From an uncultured Bacteroides sp. (GTDB taxonomy: Bacteria; Bacteroidota; Bacteroidia; Bacteroidales; Bacteroidaceae), in contig URWP01000156.1 in the NCBI GenBank assembly GCA_900551645.1, positions 1 through 6,726 on the forward strand: 6,726 nucleotides of DNA, read 5' to 3'. The notes under the pieces were generated by a model. It ran no database searches. It saw only the letters and a list, made by a program, of their open reading frames with translations, and was not told the origin of the DNA. Both the position numbers and the translations under genes were made by a program. Shown piece by piece: positions 1 to 5,889 of this stretch. Each line of letters begins with the position of its first letter. Within the stretch, counting starts at the first letter, position 1.

Positions 1-51
1 ACGCAACATATCAAGTAACTCTTCTTTGACAGCGATTGCGCGAAAGCGGTG

Positions 52-83
52 CAAAGTAAGCTATTTTCTTTTAAACGGCCAAA
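52..83 (-). promoter_or_regulatory. Possible leftward promoter for a gene beyond the left edge
   Basis: On the minus strand, TTACTTTG (59 to 52) resembles the Bacteroidota -7 element TAnnTTTG with one mismatch. It is preceded by TTTG (83 to 80) with a 20-nt spacer, the usual distance to the -33 element. A start would fall near position 45. The first minus-strand ATG after that is at 9-7, right at the window edge, so a divergent gene may begin there with only three codons visible. No product can be named. The one mismatch and the lack of a visible gene keep confidence low. Confidence 0.35.
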
Positions 84-110
84 TAAAGCTCGTTTATTTT
101 TTGTAGAATG

Positions 111-141
111 TTGGTTGACTTTTCTTTTTTGGTTAAATTTG
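111..141 (+). promoter_or_regulatory. Bacteroidota-type promoter of the three-gene operon
   Basis: TAAATTTG at 134-141 is an exact match to TAnnTTTG, and TTG at 111-113 lies 20 nt upstream, matching the usual -33/-7 spacing. Transcription would start near 147, leaving a leader of about 25 nt before the ATG at 172. This supports 172 as the first start of the operon and argues against an overlapping short ORF starting at 108. Confidence 0.55.
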
Positions 142-171
142 ACCATCCAAATGAAATAAAGAAGATTTTTT

Positions 172-930
172 ATGATAAAGAATTACGTGAAAGTAGGCCT
201 GTTGGTCGGAATGTTTTCGTTGTATGCCTGTTCTTCCAGCTATACAGTGACGGAAATAGAAGGTGGGCGAGTAGCTATGACATCTGTATACGATAAAGAT
301 CCGGATGCAGGAGCGGTAGCTTTACTCAAAACGTATCAGTTACGGAAAGATAGTATTATGTCTCCCGTTATCGGTCATTCGGCCGCTAATCTGGTTTCTT
401 ATCGTCCGGAATCCCCTTTGTCGAATCTGTTGGCCGATGTCGTCAAGCAGTCTGCAGCCAGGTTGACTGGCGAGCAAGTGGATGTGGCAGTCATGAACAT
501 GGGAGGAATCCGCAGTGCTCTTTCCGAAGGGGAAATTACTTACGGTGATGTGTTTGAAATTACTCCGTTTGAGAATGCTTTGTGTCTGCTGACAATGGAT
601 GGGACTACGTTGCTGAATCTGTTTGAACAGATTGCTGCTCTGCATGGTGAAGGATTGAGTGGAGCCCGACTGGTCATTTCGAAAGACGGGCAACTGCTGG
701 ATGCTACTGTTGCTGGAAAAGCGATAGATCCTCAGGCTGTTTATCGGGTAGCTACTATTGATTATCTGGCTGAAGGAAATGATAAGATGACAGCATTTCG
801 TAATGCGAAATCGAAGACATTCCCGACAAACGGTCTTTTACGCGACGCGTTGCTGAATTATGTCAAGGAATGCGAACAAAAAGGAGTTTTTGTACAGGCC
901 AAGGTGGAAGGCCGTATTGTTGTCAAATGA
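172..930 (+). CDS. Lipoprotein with 5'-nucleotidase C-terminal (substrate-binding) domain
   Basis: This 252-aa protein has a short basic N-terminus, a hydrophobic stretch and a lipobox LYAC with Cys20, so it should be an exported lipoprotein. The residues after Cys20 (SSSY) lack the acidic run seen in Bacteroides surface-export signals, so a periplasm-facing anchor is more likely; that part is inference. Residues about 65-235 match the 5'-nucleotidase C-terminal domain (UshA/YfkN family): NMGGIR at 109-114, GEITYGD at 120-126 followed by FEITPFENAL, and Y198-L-A-E-G-N-D204, which resembles the segment that stacks the nucleobase in UshA. The metal-binding catalytic domain is absent from this chain and is encoded by the next gene, 19 nt downstream. 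In ordinary family members the two domains form one polypeptide in the opposite order. The start at 172 is chosen because the signal peptide begins there and a promoter sits just upstream. It probably supplies the nucleotide-binding half of a two-subunit enzyme; alone it should not be catalytic. Confidence 0.9.
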   Translation: MIKNYVKVGLLVGMFSLYACSSSYTVTEIEGGRVAMTSVYDKDPDAGAVALLKTYQLRKDSIMSPVIGHSAANLVSYRPESPLSNLLADVVKQSAARLTGEQVDVAVMNMGGIRSALSEGEITYGDVFEITPFENALCLLTMDGTTLLNLFEQIAALHGEGLSGARLVISKDGQLLDATVAGKAIDPQAVYRVATIDYLAEGNDKMTAFRNAKSKTFPTNGLLRDALLNYVKECEQKGVFVQAKVEGRIVVK

Positions 931-949
931 AAAGAAAGGAGAATAGAAG

Positions 950-1795
950 ATGAAAAAGATTGGTTTGTTTCTATTGTGGATATGTTTGTCAACCGGAATC
1001 CTTTCCGCTCAGCATGATAAGGAAATTTATATATTTCATACGAACGATATGCATAGTCGGGTAGAGCCGTTCAGTACGGAATACGCCGATACATTATTGG
1101 CCGGTAAGGGAGGCATGTTGCGTCGGGCCGCTTTCATCAAGCAGCAGCGAGAGGAACATGAAGACCTGTTACTGTTCGATAGCGGAGATTTTTCGCAGGG
1201 TACACCTTATTATAATTTGTTTAAGGGAGAAGTGGAAATCCGTCTGATGAATCAGATGGGATATGATGCCGGAACCATCGGAAACCATGAATTCGATTTT
1301 GGATTGGATAATATGGCCCGTCTGTTCAAAATGGCTGATTATCCGATAGTCTGTGCCAATTATGATGTGCAGGGCACTGTGTTGGAAGGTTTGGTGAAAC
1401 CGTATGTTGTTATTGAACGGGATGGTGTCCGTATAGGCGTTTTCGGATTAGGGGCACAATTGGACGGACTGGTAGCCAAAGCGAATTATGGAAATGTCAA
1501 GTTCAAAGACCCGGTAGCTGAAGGACAGCGTGTAGCTGATATCTTGAAAAATCAGGAAAATTGTGATTTGGTTATCTGCTTGTCTCATCTCGGATGGAAG
1601 GGTGAACCTTATTCGGATGTGGAACTGATAGAGAATACACGGAACATTGATGTGGTCTTGGGGGGACATTCTCATTCTTATTTCGAGGGACCTGAATATT
1701 ATCAGAACTTGGATGGAAAAGATATTCCGGTTCAGCAGATGGGGAAAAGTGCCGTTTTTGTCGGGAAAATGGTTGTGAAACTGAAAAAGGATTGA
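950..1795 (+). CDS. Secreted metallophosphatase, 5'-nucleotidase N-terminal catalytic domain
   Basis: This 281-aa protein has a Sec signal peptide ending near LSAQ (residues 18-21). Cys12 in LWIC is not a good lipobox because Ile precedes it, so a soluble periplasmic protein is expected. The whole dinuclear-metal core of the calcineurin-like phosphoesterase fold is present: D33-M-H35, D77-S-G-D80, G111-N-H113-E-F-D116, H213 in LSHLGW, and G238-G-H240-S-H242. It should therefore be catalytically competent and hydrolyse 5'-nucleotides or related phosphoesters. The chain stops just after the catalytic domain (VGKMVVKLKKD), so the substrate-binding C-terminal domain of canonical 5'-nucleotidases is missing; the gene directly upstream encodes it. 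An AAAGGAG ribosome-binding site at 935-941, 8 nt before the ATG, supports this start. It is followed after 3 nt by the GH3 fusion gene. A phosphoesterase with another substrate (for example 2',3'-cyclic nucleotides) is possible. Confidence 0.93.
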   Translation: MKKIGLFLLWICLSTGILSAQHDKEIYIFHTNDMHSRVEPFSTEYADTLLAGKGGMLRRAAFIKQQREEHEDLLLFDSGDFSQGTPYYNLFKGEVEIRLMNQMGYDAGTIGNHEFDFGLDNMARLFKMADYPIVCANYDVQGTVLEGLVKPYVVIERDGVRIGVFGLGAQLDGLVAKANYGNVKFKDPVAEGQRVADILKNQENCDLVICLSHLGWKGEPYSDVELIENTRNIDVVLGGHSHSYFEGPEYYQNLDGKDIPVQQMGKSAVFVGKMVVKLKKD

Positions 1796-1798
1796 TGT

Positions 1799-4768
1799 AT
1801 GAAGAAAGGAAGAGTAGGTTGGATATTGATAGGATTGTTGCTGGTGGGGCAGTTGGCTGCTCAGCCTGTCGGAGTACTGAATCAGATTACCGATACGGTA
1901 GCTTGCCGTAAATGGGTAGATGAGCAGCTTCAGACGATGACACTGAAGCAGAAAATCGGTCAGTTGTTCATTCATACGGTAGCGCCAATCATTACGCAGA
2001 GGAATAAAGAGAATATTGCTACTGCTATCAAGGAGTACGGAATAGGGGGACTGTTATTTTCCGGAGGGGATGTGCGGAAGCAGATAGCGCTAACTAACAT
2101 GGCCCAACGCCAGTCGAAGATTCCTTTGATGGTTACTTTCGATGGAGAGTGGGGATTGGCTATGCGTTTGAAAGGGACTCCTTCATTCCCGAAAAATCGG
2201 GTGTTGGGGTGTATCGGACAGGATTCTTTGTTGTATGCTTATGGGCGAGAAGTAGCCCGTCAGTTACATGAAATCGGGGTACATGTAAACTTTGCTCCTG
2301 TGGCTGATGTGGATAACAATCCTGATAATCCGGTCATTAATGTCCGTTCTTTCGGTAGCGATCCGGAGAATGTTTCCCGGAAAGTCATCGCTTATATGCG
2401 TGGTTTGCAGGATGGTGGTATCATTGCTGTCTGCAAGCATTTTCCAGGCCATGGAGACACTGATGTGGATTCGCATAAATTTCTCCCACGATTGGGATTT
2501 TCCAGGGAACGACTGGATAGTATCGAACTTTATCCTTTTCGGGAAGCGGTAGCTGCCGGTATCAACGGGGGGATGGTAGGACATCTGGAGGTTCCGGAAC
2601 TTGGAATAGAACCTGCATCGGTTTCACCGGATATTGTGAAGAAAACTCTGAGGGGTGAATTAGGATTTCAGGGACTTGTGTTTACTGATGCTTTGGAAAT
2701 GAAAGGTATTGCCGGACATGAAGATGTCTGTGCCAAAGCGCTGATAGCCGGTAATGATCTGTTATTGGCACCGCGGAATCTGAAAAAGTCGATGGCCGGT
2801 GTATTGGAAGCTGTTAAGAAAGGAAAGCTGACGGAAGAAGAAATAACGGAACATTGCCGGAAAGTTCTGACCTATAAATATGCATTGGGATTGGTCCGGA
2901 CTCCTGAAATAGTTTCTGAGGGTCTGGAGGAACGCTTGTGCACTCCAGAAACAACTCGATTAATAGAGAATTTGCAACAGGCTTCTGTTACAGTTGCGAA
3001 AGACGATAGTGAATGTCTGCCGTTGGATTTGTCGTTGTCGGGTAATGTATTACTTAGCATTTCAGAGTCTTTGGCAGAGGACTATCCCTTCTACAAGGAA
3101 CTGCGTGAGAAAATGTCACTTGCCTGGGTACGTGCCAGTCGGGATTCACTGAAGGCCGTTGAGAATCGGTTGCGTCCGGCACAACGTATTATTGTAGCCA
3201 TTCATTCTTCTAAGGTAGATGCTTATGATGCCTGGTTGCAAAAGTTGGCTGCCGATAAGCCACTGGTGTTGGTTTGCTTTGAACCTCAGAAAGTTTTAGA
3301 GAAGCTTCCTCAAACAGTATCCAAGGCAGATGCCGTTATTTTGGCTCATGATTCCGATGATAAGCTTCAGCGGTATGTAGCTCGTGTGTTGTTGGGAAAA
3401 GAAGCTGTCAATGGAAGATTGTCTATTCCGTTGGGAAAAACGTTGTTGGCTGGAGCAGGTATTTCTATAGATCCGAATACGCCACGTGCTTATCAGCCGG
3501 AAGATTTCGGGATGGATGCTGCTGTATTGGCACAGATTGATTCCATTGCTTGGGAAGGAATCCGTAACGGCGCTTATCCGGGATGTCACATTCTCATTCA
3601 GAAGGGTGGATATCCGGTATACAACAAGTGTTTCGGTACTCATACTTACGAAGAGGATACTCCAGTGAGAGAAAACGACTTGTATGACCTGGCTTCTCTC
3701 TCGAAGACTACCGGTACACTGTTGGCTGTCATGAAACTGTATGATGAAGGAAAGTTCGGGCTGACGGATAAGATTTCTAAATTTATACCTGAGCTCCGTA
3801 AGACGAATAAGGAGAGCCTGACTGTACAGGACTTGCTCTTCCATGAATCCGGTTTGCCGGCCTATCTGCCTTTCTATATGAAAGCTATTGATCTGAAAAG
3901 CTGTAAAGGAGGGCTGTTCCGTAAAAAACGAGATGCCAATCATCAGGTACAGGTAGACGCCAATCTGTATGCTTGCACCTCGTTTTCCTATAAGCCGGAA
4001 TATGTATCCGATACCTGTTCGGAAGAATATCCGTTGCAAGTGGCTGATGGTATTTATCTGAAGAAAGAATTTCGTAAAGTAGTATTGGATGAAATTGTCA
4101 AGGCTCCACTCAAGGGACATTCTTACCGTTACAGTTGTTTGAACTTCATGCTTCTGAAGGAAATGGTAGAAGCGATTTCCGGAGTTCCGATGGATGTGTT
4201 TCTGGATAGTGTGTTCTATCGTCCGATGGGGTTGACACATATCGCCTACAATCCGCTCTGTAAATTCGAAAAATCACAGATTGTACCTACCGTGAAAGAA
4301 GATTTTTTGCGGAAGGGGCCTTTGCAGGGGTATGTACACGATGAGGCTGCCGCTTTTCAAGGGGGTGTTTCCGGAAATGCCGGTCTTTTTGCTACGGCGC
4401 GAGATGTTGCCCAAGTCTATCAGATGCTGCTGGATAAAGGAGTGTTGGGTGACCGTCGTTACCTTACCCGTGCAACCTGTGAATTGTTTCTGACCCTGAA
4501 ATCGAAGAACAGTCGGCGGGGATTGGGGTTTGACAAGCCGGATGTGGAACATACGGAAAACAGTCCTTGTGCCGAAGAAGCGCCAGCTTCTGTCATCGGT
4601 CATACAGGGTTTACCGGTACTTGTGGCTCGGTAGAACCGGACAAAGATCTGATTTTTGTCTTTTTGAGTAACCGTATTTATCCACGTCCGTTTGATAGAA
4701 AAGCATTGATGCGTCTGAATATCCGTCCTCGTATCCAGCAGGTGATGTATCATTCGCTCATGAAATGA
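1799..4768 (+). CDS. Secreted fusion: NagZ-type GH3 beta-N-acetylglucosaminidase plus AmiE-like serine hydrolase
   Basis: This 989-aa protein has a Sec signal peptide ending near QLAAQ (residues 18-22). Residues about 45-365 form a GH3 domain of the NagZ type: KHFPGHGDT at 213-221, the D224-S-H226 acid/base dyad that is diagnostic of NagZ-type enzymes, and the nucleophile D297 in FTDALEM. Residues about 390-560 resemble a GH3 C-terminal alpha/beta domain. Residues about 570-985 form a class C beta-lactamase/esterase-family domain with S633-L-S-K636 (nucleophile motif SxxK), Y778-S-C780 in place of the usual YSN/YSD, and H935-T-G in place of KTG, within GHTGFTGT. Both active sites look intact. 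In Bacillus subtilis the separate NagZ and AmiE act in turn on cell-wall fragments, NagZ removing GlcNAc and AmiE cutting the MurNAc-L-Ala amide; a fused protein could do both. This function is inferred from domains. An AAGG at 1787-1790 and a 3-nt gap after the phosphatase stop indicate translation in the same operon. The serine-hydrolase half could instead be an esterase or peptidase. Confidence 0.93.
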   Translation: MKKGRVGWILIGLLLVGQLAAQPVGVLNQITDTVACRKWVDEQLQTMTLKQKIGQLFIHTVAPIITQRNKENIATAIKEYGIGGLLFSGGDVRKQIALTNMAQRQSKIPLMVTFDGEWGLAMRLKGTPSFPKNRVLGCIGQDSLLYAYGREVARQLHEIGVHVNFAPVADVDNNPDNPVINVRSFGSDPENVSRKVIAYMRGLQDGGIIAVCKHFPGHGDTDVDSHKFLPRLGFSRERLDSIELYPFREAVAAGINGGMVGHLEVPELGIEPASVSPDIVKKTLRGELGFQGLVFTDALEMKGIAGHEDVCAKALIAGNDLLLAPRNLKKSMAGVLEAVKKGKLTEEEITEHCRKVLTYKYALGLVRTPEIVSEGLEERLCTPETTRLIENLQQASVTVAKDDSECLPLDLSLSGNVLLSISESLAEDYPFYKELREKMSLAWVRASRDSLKAVENRLRPAQRIIVAIHSSKVDAYDAWLQKLAADKPLVLVCFEPQKVLEKLPQTVSKADAVILAHDSDDKLQRYVARVLLGKEAVNGRLSIPLGKTLLAGAGISIDPNTPRAYQPEDFGMDAAVLAQIDSIAWEGIRNGAYPGCHILIQKGGYPVYNKCFGTHTYEEDTPVRENDLYDLASLSKTTGTLLAVMKLYDEGKFGLTDKISKFIPELRKTNKESLTVQDLLFHESGLPAYLPFYMKAIDLKSCKGGLFRKKRDANHQVQVDANLYACTSFSYKPEYVSDTCSEEYPLQVADGIYLKKEFRKVVLDEIVKAPLKGHSYRYSCLNFMLLKEMVEAISGVPMDVFLDSVFYRPMGLTHIAYNPLCKFEKSQIVPTVKEDFLRKGPLQGYVHDEAAAFQGGVSGNAGLFATARDVAQVYQMLLDKGVLGDRRYLTRATCELFLTLKSKNSRRGLGFDKPDVEHTENSPCAEEAPASVIGHTGFTGTCGSVEPDKDLIFVFLSNRIYPRPFDRKALMRLNIRPRIQQVMYHSLMK

Positions 4769-4804
4769 GTGACTATTTAGACGAAATACAAATTAGGTAG
4801 AAAG

Positions 4805-4822
4805 TGTAATGTAGATGTTACA
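4805..4822. promoter_or_regulatory. Dyad upstream of the ferredoxin promoter, possible activator site
   Basis: TGTAA (4805-4809) and TTACA (4818-4822) are inverted copies separated by 8 nt. The centre lies about 40 bp upstream of the predicted transcription start near 4854, the position where CRP/FNR-family activators often bind. The spacer is 2 nt longer than in the classic TGTGA-N6-TCACA site, so the protein family is a guess. A 5-bp dyad can occur by chance in AT-rich DNA. Confidence 0.25.
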
Positions 4823-4839
4823 ATCTATGCTAAAAATGC

Positions 4840-4847
4840 TACCTTTG
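4840..4847 (+). promoter_or_regulatory. Promoter -7 element of the ferredoxin gene
   Basis: TACCTTTG exactly matches TAnnTTTG. Transcription would start near 4854, giving a leader of about 37 nt before the ATG at 4891. No good TTTG is present at the -33 position (around 4816-4820 the sequence reads TGTTA). The leader is AT-rich without a clear Shine-Dalgarno sequence, which is common in Bacteroidota. The gene thus seems to be transcribed apart from the operon upstream. Confidence 0.65.
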
Positions 4848-4855
4848 TACCAACA

Positions 4856-4867
4856 ATTAGTACTAAT
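4856..4867. repeat. 12-bp perfect palindrome in the ferredoxin leader
   Basis: ATTAGTACTAAT is its own reverse complement and begins 1-3 nt after the predicted transcription start. This is a classic place for a repressor operator, but no known regulator motif is recognised and a 12-bp AT-rich palindrome may be coincidental. Confidence 0.3.
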
Positions 4868-4890
4868 AATAACTTAACTTTTTTACTACA

Positions 4891-5058
4891 ATGGCTTACG
4901 TAATTAGTGACGATTGTATCGCTTGCGGTACTTGTATCGATGAATGTCCGGTAGGAGCAATCTCAGAAGGTGACAAATATTCTATCAACCCAGACGCTTG
5001 CACAGAATGTGGTACTTGCGCTGACGTTTGTCCTTCTGAAGCTATTCACTTGGGATAA
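4891..5058 (+). CDS. 2[4Fe-4S] ferredoxin, clostridial type
   Basis: This 55-aa cytoplasmic electron carrier starts MAYVISDDC and ends SEAIHLG. It has two complete CxxCxxCxxxCP motifs: Cys9, 12, 15, 19 and Cys37, 40, 43, 47, each last Cys followed by Pro. The crossed pattern (three Cys of one motif plus the fourth of the other) binds two [4Fe-4S] clusters at low potential. Length and spacing are those of the classic bacterial ferredoxins that serve pyruvate:ferredoxin oxidoreductase and hydrogenase in anaerobes; the actual partner cannot be told from this window. It is monocistronic, with its own promoter (4840-4847) and a terminator 30 nt after the stop. No alternative start fits, since Met1 lies directly before the conserved first strand. 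Nothing in it is truncated or altered. Confidence 0.97.
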   Translation: MAYVISDDCIACGTCIDECPVGAISEGDKYSINPDACTECGTCADVCPSEAIHLG

Positions 5059-5087
5059 TTTTACAATCGTCTGTATGACAAACTAAC

Positions 5088-5119
5088 AAGGCTGCCCGTA
5101 AAAGGGTGGCCTTTTTTAT
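5088..5119 (+). terminator. Rho-independent terminator after ferredoxin
   Basis: GGCTGCCC (5090-5097) pairs with GGGTGGCC (5104-5111) in an 8-bp stem with two G-U pairs and a 6-nt loop, directly followed by six T (5112-5117). An outer AA/TT adds two pairs. It should end the ferredoxin transcript and isolate the AT-rich gap that follows. Confidence 0.9.
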
Positions 5120-5302
5120 TGGAGTAATGTCTGTTTGTTTTTCAGGAATCCGATGCTCGGTAATAGCATGGCAAAATGTCAAAATGATAATTTCGAGGCT
5201 TGAGAATCGTCCGGTTCGGGTTATATGTGAGGTTGGTTGGAAAAATAGGATTCTTAGAGGTTTGCTCTTGCGCATTTTGTTCCATTGATTTTGTTTTTCT
5301 GT

Positions 5303-5464
5303 CTATTGTTTGTGATAAACGAGAACTTTCTTTTCTTTATAATAGGTAATGATTTTATTTTGTGAATTATTGTTCTCTCTGAATTGTCGTAGAATTTCTT
5401 CCATCTGGCATACTGAGAGGTTAAAATTGTACCTGTAGGCATGATTTTCAAGATGACTAGTCAT
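5303..5464 (-). CDS. Candidate 53-aa small protein of unknown function
   Basis: The minus strand reads a 53-residue ORF starting MTSHLENHAY and ending VLVYHKQ. It has no signal peptide and no membrane segment. Residues about 19-30 (CQMEEILRQFRE) could form an amphipathic helix, and residues about 37-52 (KIITYYKEKKVLVYHK) have the alternating pattern of a beta-hairpin. A possible ribosome-binding site AGGAAAG (5480-5474) lies 9 nt before the ATG. The start codon is inside the 16-bp palindrome at 5451-5466. I recognise no family. No good minus-strand promoter was found close upstream and the ORF is short enough to arise by chance, so this is a candidate only. Confidence 0.28.
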   Translation of the reverse strand: MTSHLENHAYRYNFNLSVCQMEEILRQFRENNNSQNKIITYYKEKKVLVYHKQ

Positions 5465-5466
5465 CT
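5451..5466. repeat. 16-bp perfect palindrome
   Basis: AGATGACTAGTCATCT equals its own reverse complement. As RNA it can fold with a 6-bp stem and a CTAG loop. On the minus strand it covers the ATG of the candidate small ORF (5464-5462), so it could be an operator or could mask the start codon. No T tract follows on either strand, so it is not a terminator. Confidence 0.5.
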
Positions 5467-5551
5467 CATCTCACTTTCCTAGGAATATTTATCGATTTTT
5501 CTAGACAGAAATTATTTTCTTTCTCATGTTTTTTAGCGTTTTTGCTGATGA

Positions 5552-5614
5552 AAAATGCATTTGTTTTGTATAAATACGTGTTTTCGGTGTATTTATGTAG
5601 ATTTTATGCATTTT
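5552..5614. repeat. 63-nt long imperfect hairpin
   Basis: The outer arms AAAATGCAT (5552-5560) and ATGCATTTT (5606-5614) pair perfectly over 9 bp. After a 4x4 internal loop, 5565-5569 pairs with 5597-5601 through five pairs, three of them G-U. ATAAATAC (5570-5577) then pairs perfectly with GTATTTAT (5589-5596), plus two G-U pairs and a 7-nt loop (5580-5586). About 24 pairs in 63 nt is more than a simple chance repeat, though the region is AT-rich. Neither strand shows a T tract after it. Role unknown. Confidence 0.45.
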
Positions 5615-5804
5615 GATATGTTGGATAAGGTAGAACTTAATAGGTATGAGTTAGTGTTTTTTATTATAATGGAGTGAAAAGAAAACTAATTAAATGGATT
5701 TAGTATCATATTGAATGTTCGAAGTGCGTAGAAATGTTGTACATAACTGATCTGGCATTGTAAGTATTTATTTTTTTTATCTAGGATAAAAATATCAAGA
5801 CATT

Positions 5805-5835
5805 ACATTAACAGTTGGTGAGGAACTGTTAATGT
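5805..5835. repeat. Perfect 12-bp inverted repeat upstream of the barrel gene
   Basis: ACATTAACAGTT (5805-5816) and AACTGTTAATGT (5824-5835) are exact inverted copies around a 7-nt loop; three more pairs, two of them G-U, can extend the stem outward. An A-rich run (5839-5847), not a T tract, follows on the plus strand, so it does not look like a plus-strand terminator. It ends about 47 bp before the barrel promoter -7 element and could be an operator. Confidence 0.6.
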
Positions 5836-5881
5836 GGTAAAAAAAAATAGACATTGTGGTTTTTGTTTTCTATCAGGTATA

Positions 5882-5889
5882 TACTTTTG
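5882..5889 (+). promoter_or_regulatory. Promoter -7 element of the outer-membrane protein gene
   Basis: TACTTTTG fits TAnnTTTG exactly. The nearest TTTG upstream (5862-5865) gives a 16-nt spacer, shorter than the usual 19-21, so the -33 element is weak or shifted. A start near 5895 would leave a leader of about 23 nt before ATG 5918. This rules against the upstream in-frame ATG at 5834, which would lie before the promoter. Confidence 0.5.

Noticed and set aside
108..296. 62-aa plus-strand ORF overlapping the lipoprotein gene
   Set aside because: It overlaps the real gene in another frame and its start precedes the predicted promoter core.
3296..4240. 314-aa minus-strand ORF
   Set aside because: It is antisense to the serine hydrolase domain, whose motifs are intact, and its translation has no domain-like features.
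4755..4771. Hairpin over the stop codon of the GH3 fusion gene
   Set aside because: It is a 7-bp stem with a 3-nt loop and no T tract after it, so it is not supported as a terminator; where the operon transcript ends is not evident.
5042..5275. 77-aa minus-strand ORF
   Set aside because: It runs through the ferredoxin terminator and into the antisense of the ferredoxin 3' end, and its sequence resembles no family.
5254..5451. 65-aa minus-strand ORF
   Set aside because: It overlaps the better-looking 53-aa ORF in another frame, is very rich in Lys, Ile and Asn from AT-rich DNA, and shows no recognisable pattern.
5555..5677. 40-aa plus-strand ORF with many aromatic and Cys residues
   Set aside because: It begins inside the 63-nt hairpin, has no ribosome-binding site and looks like translated AT-rich DNA.
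5805..5835. Invertible promoter segment flanked by inverted repeats
   Set aside because: The arms are only 7 nt apart, too close to enclose a promoter that could be flipped.
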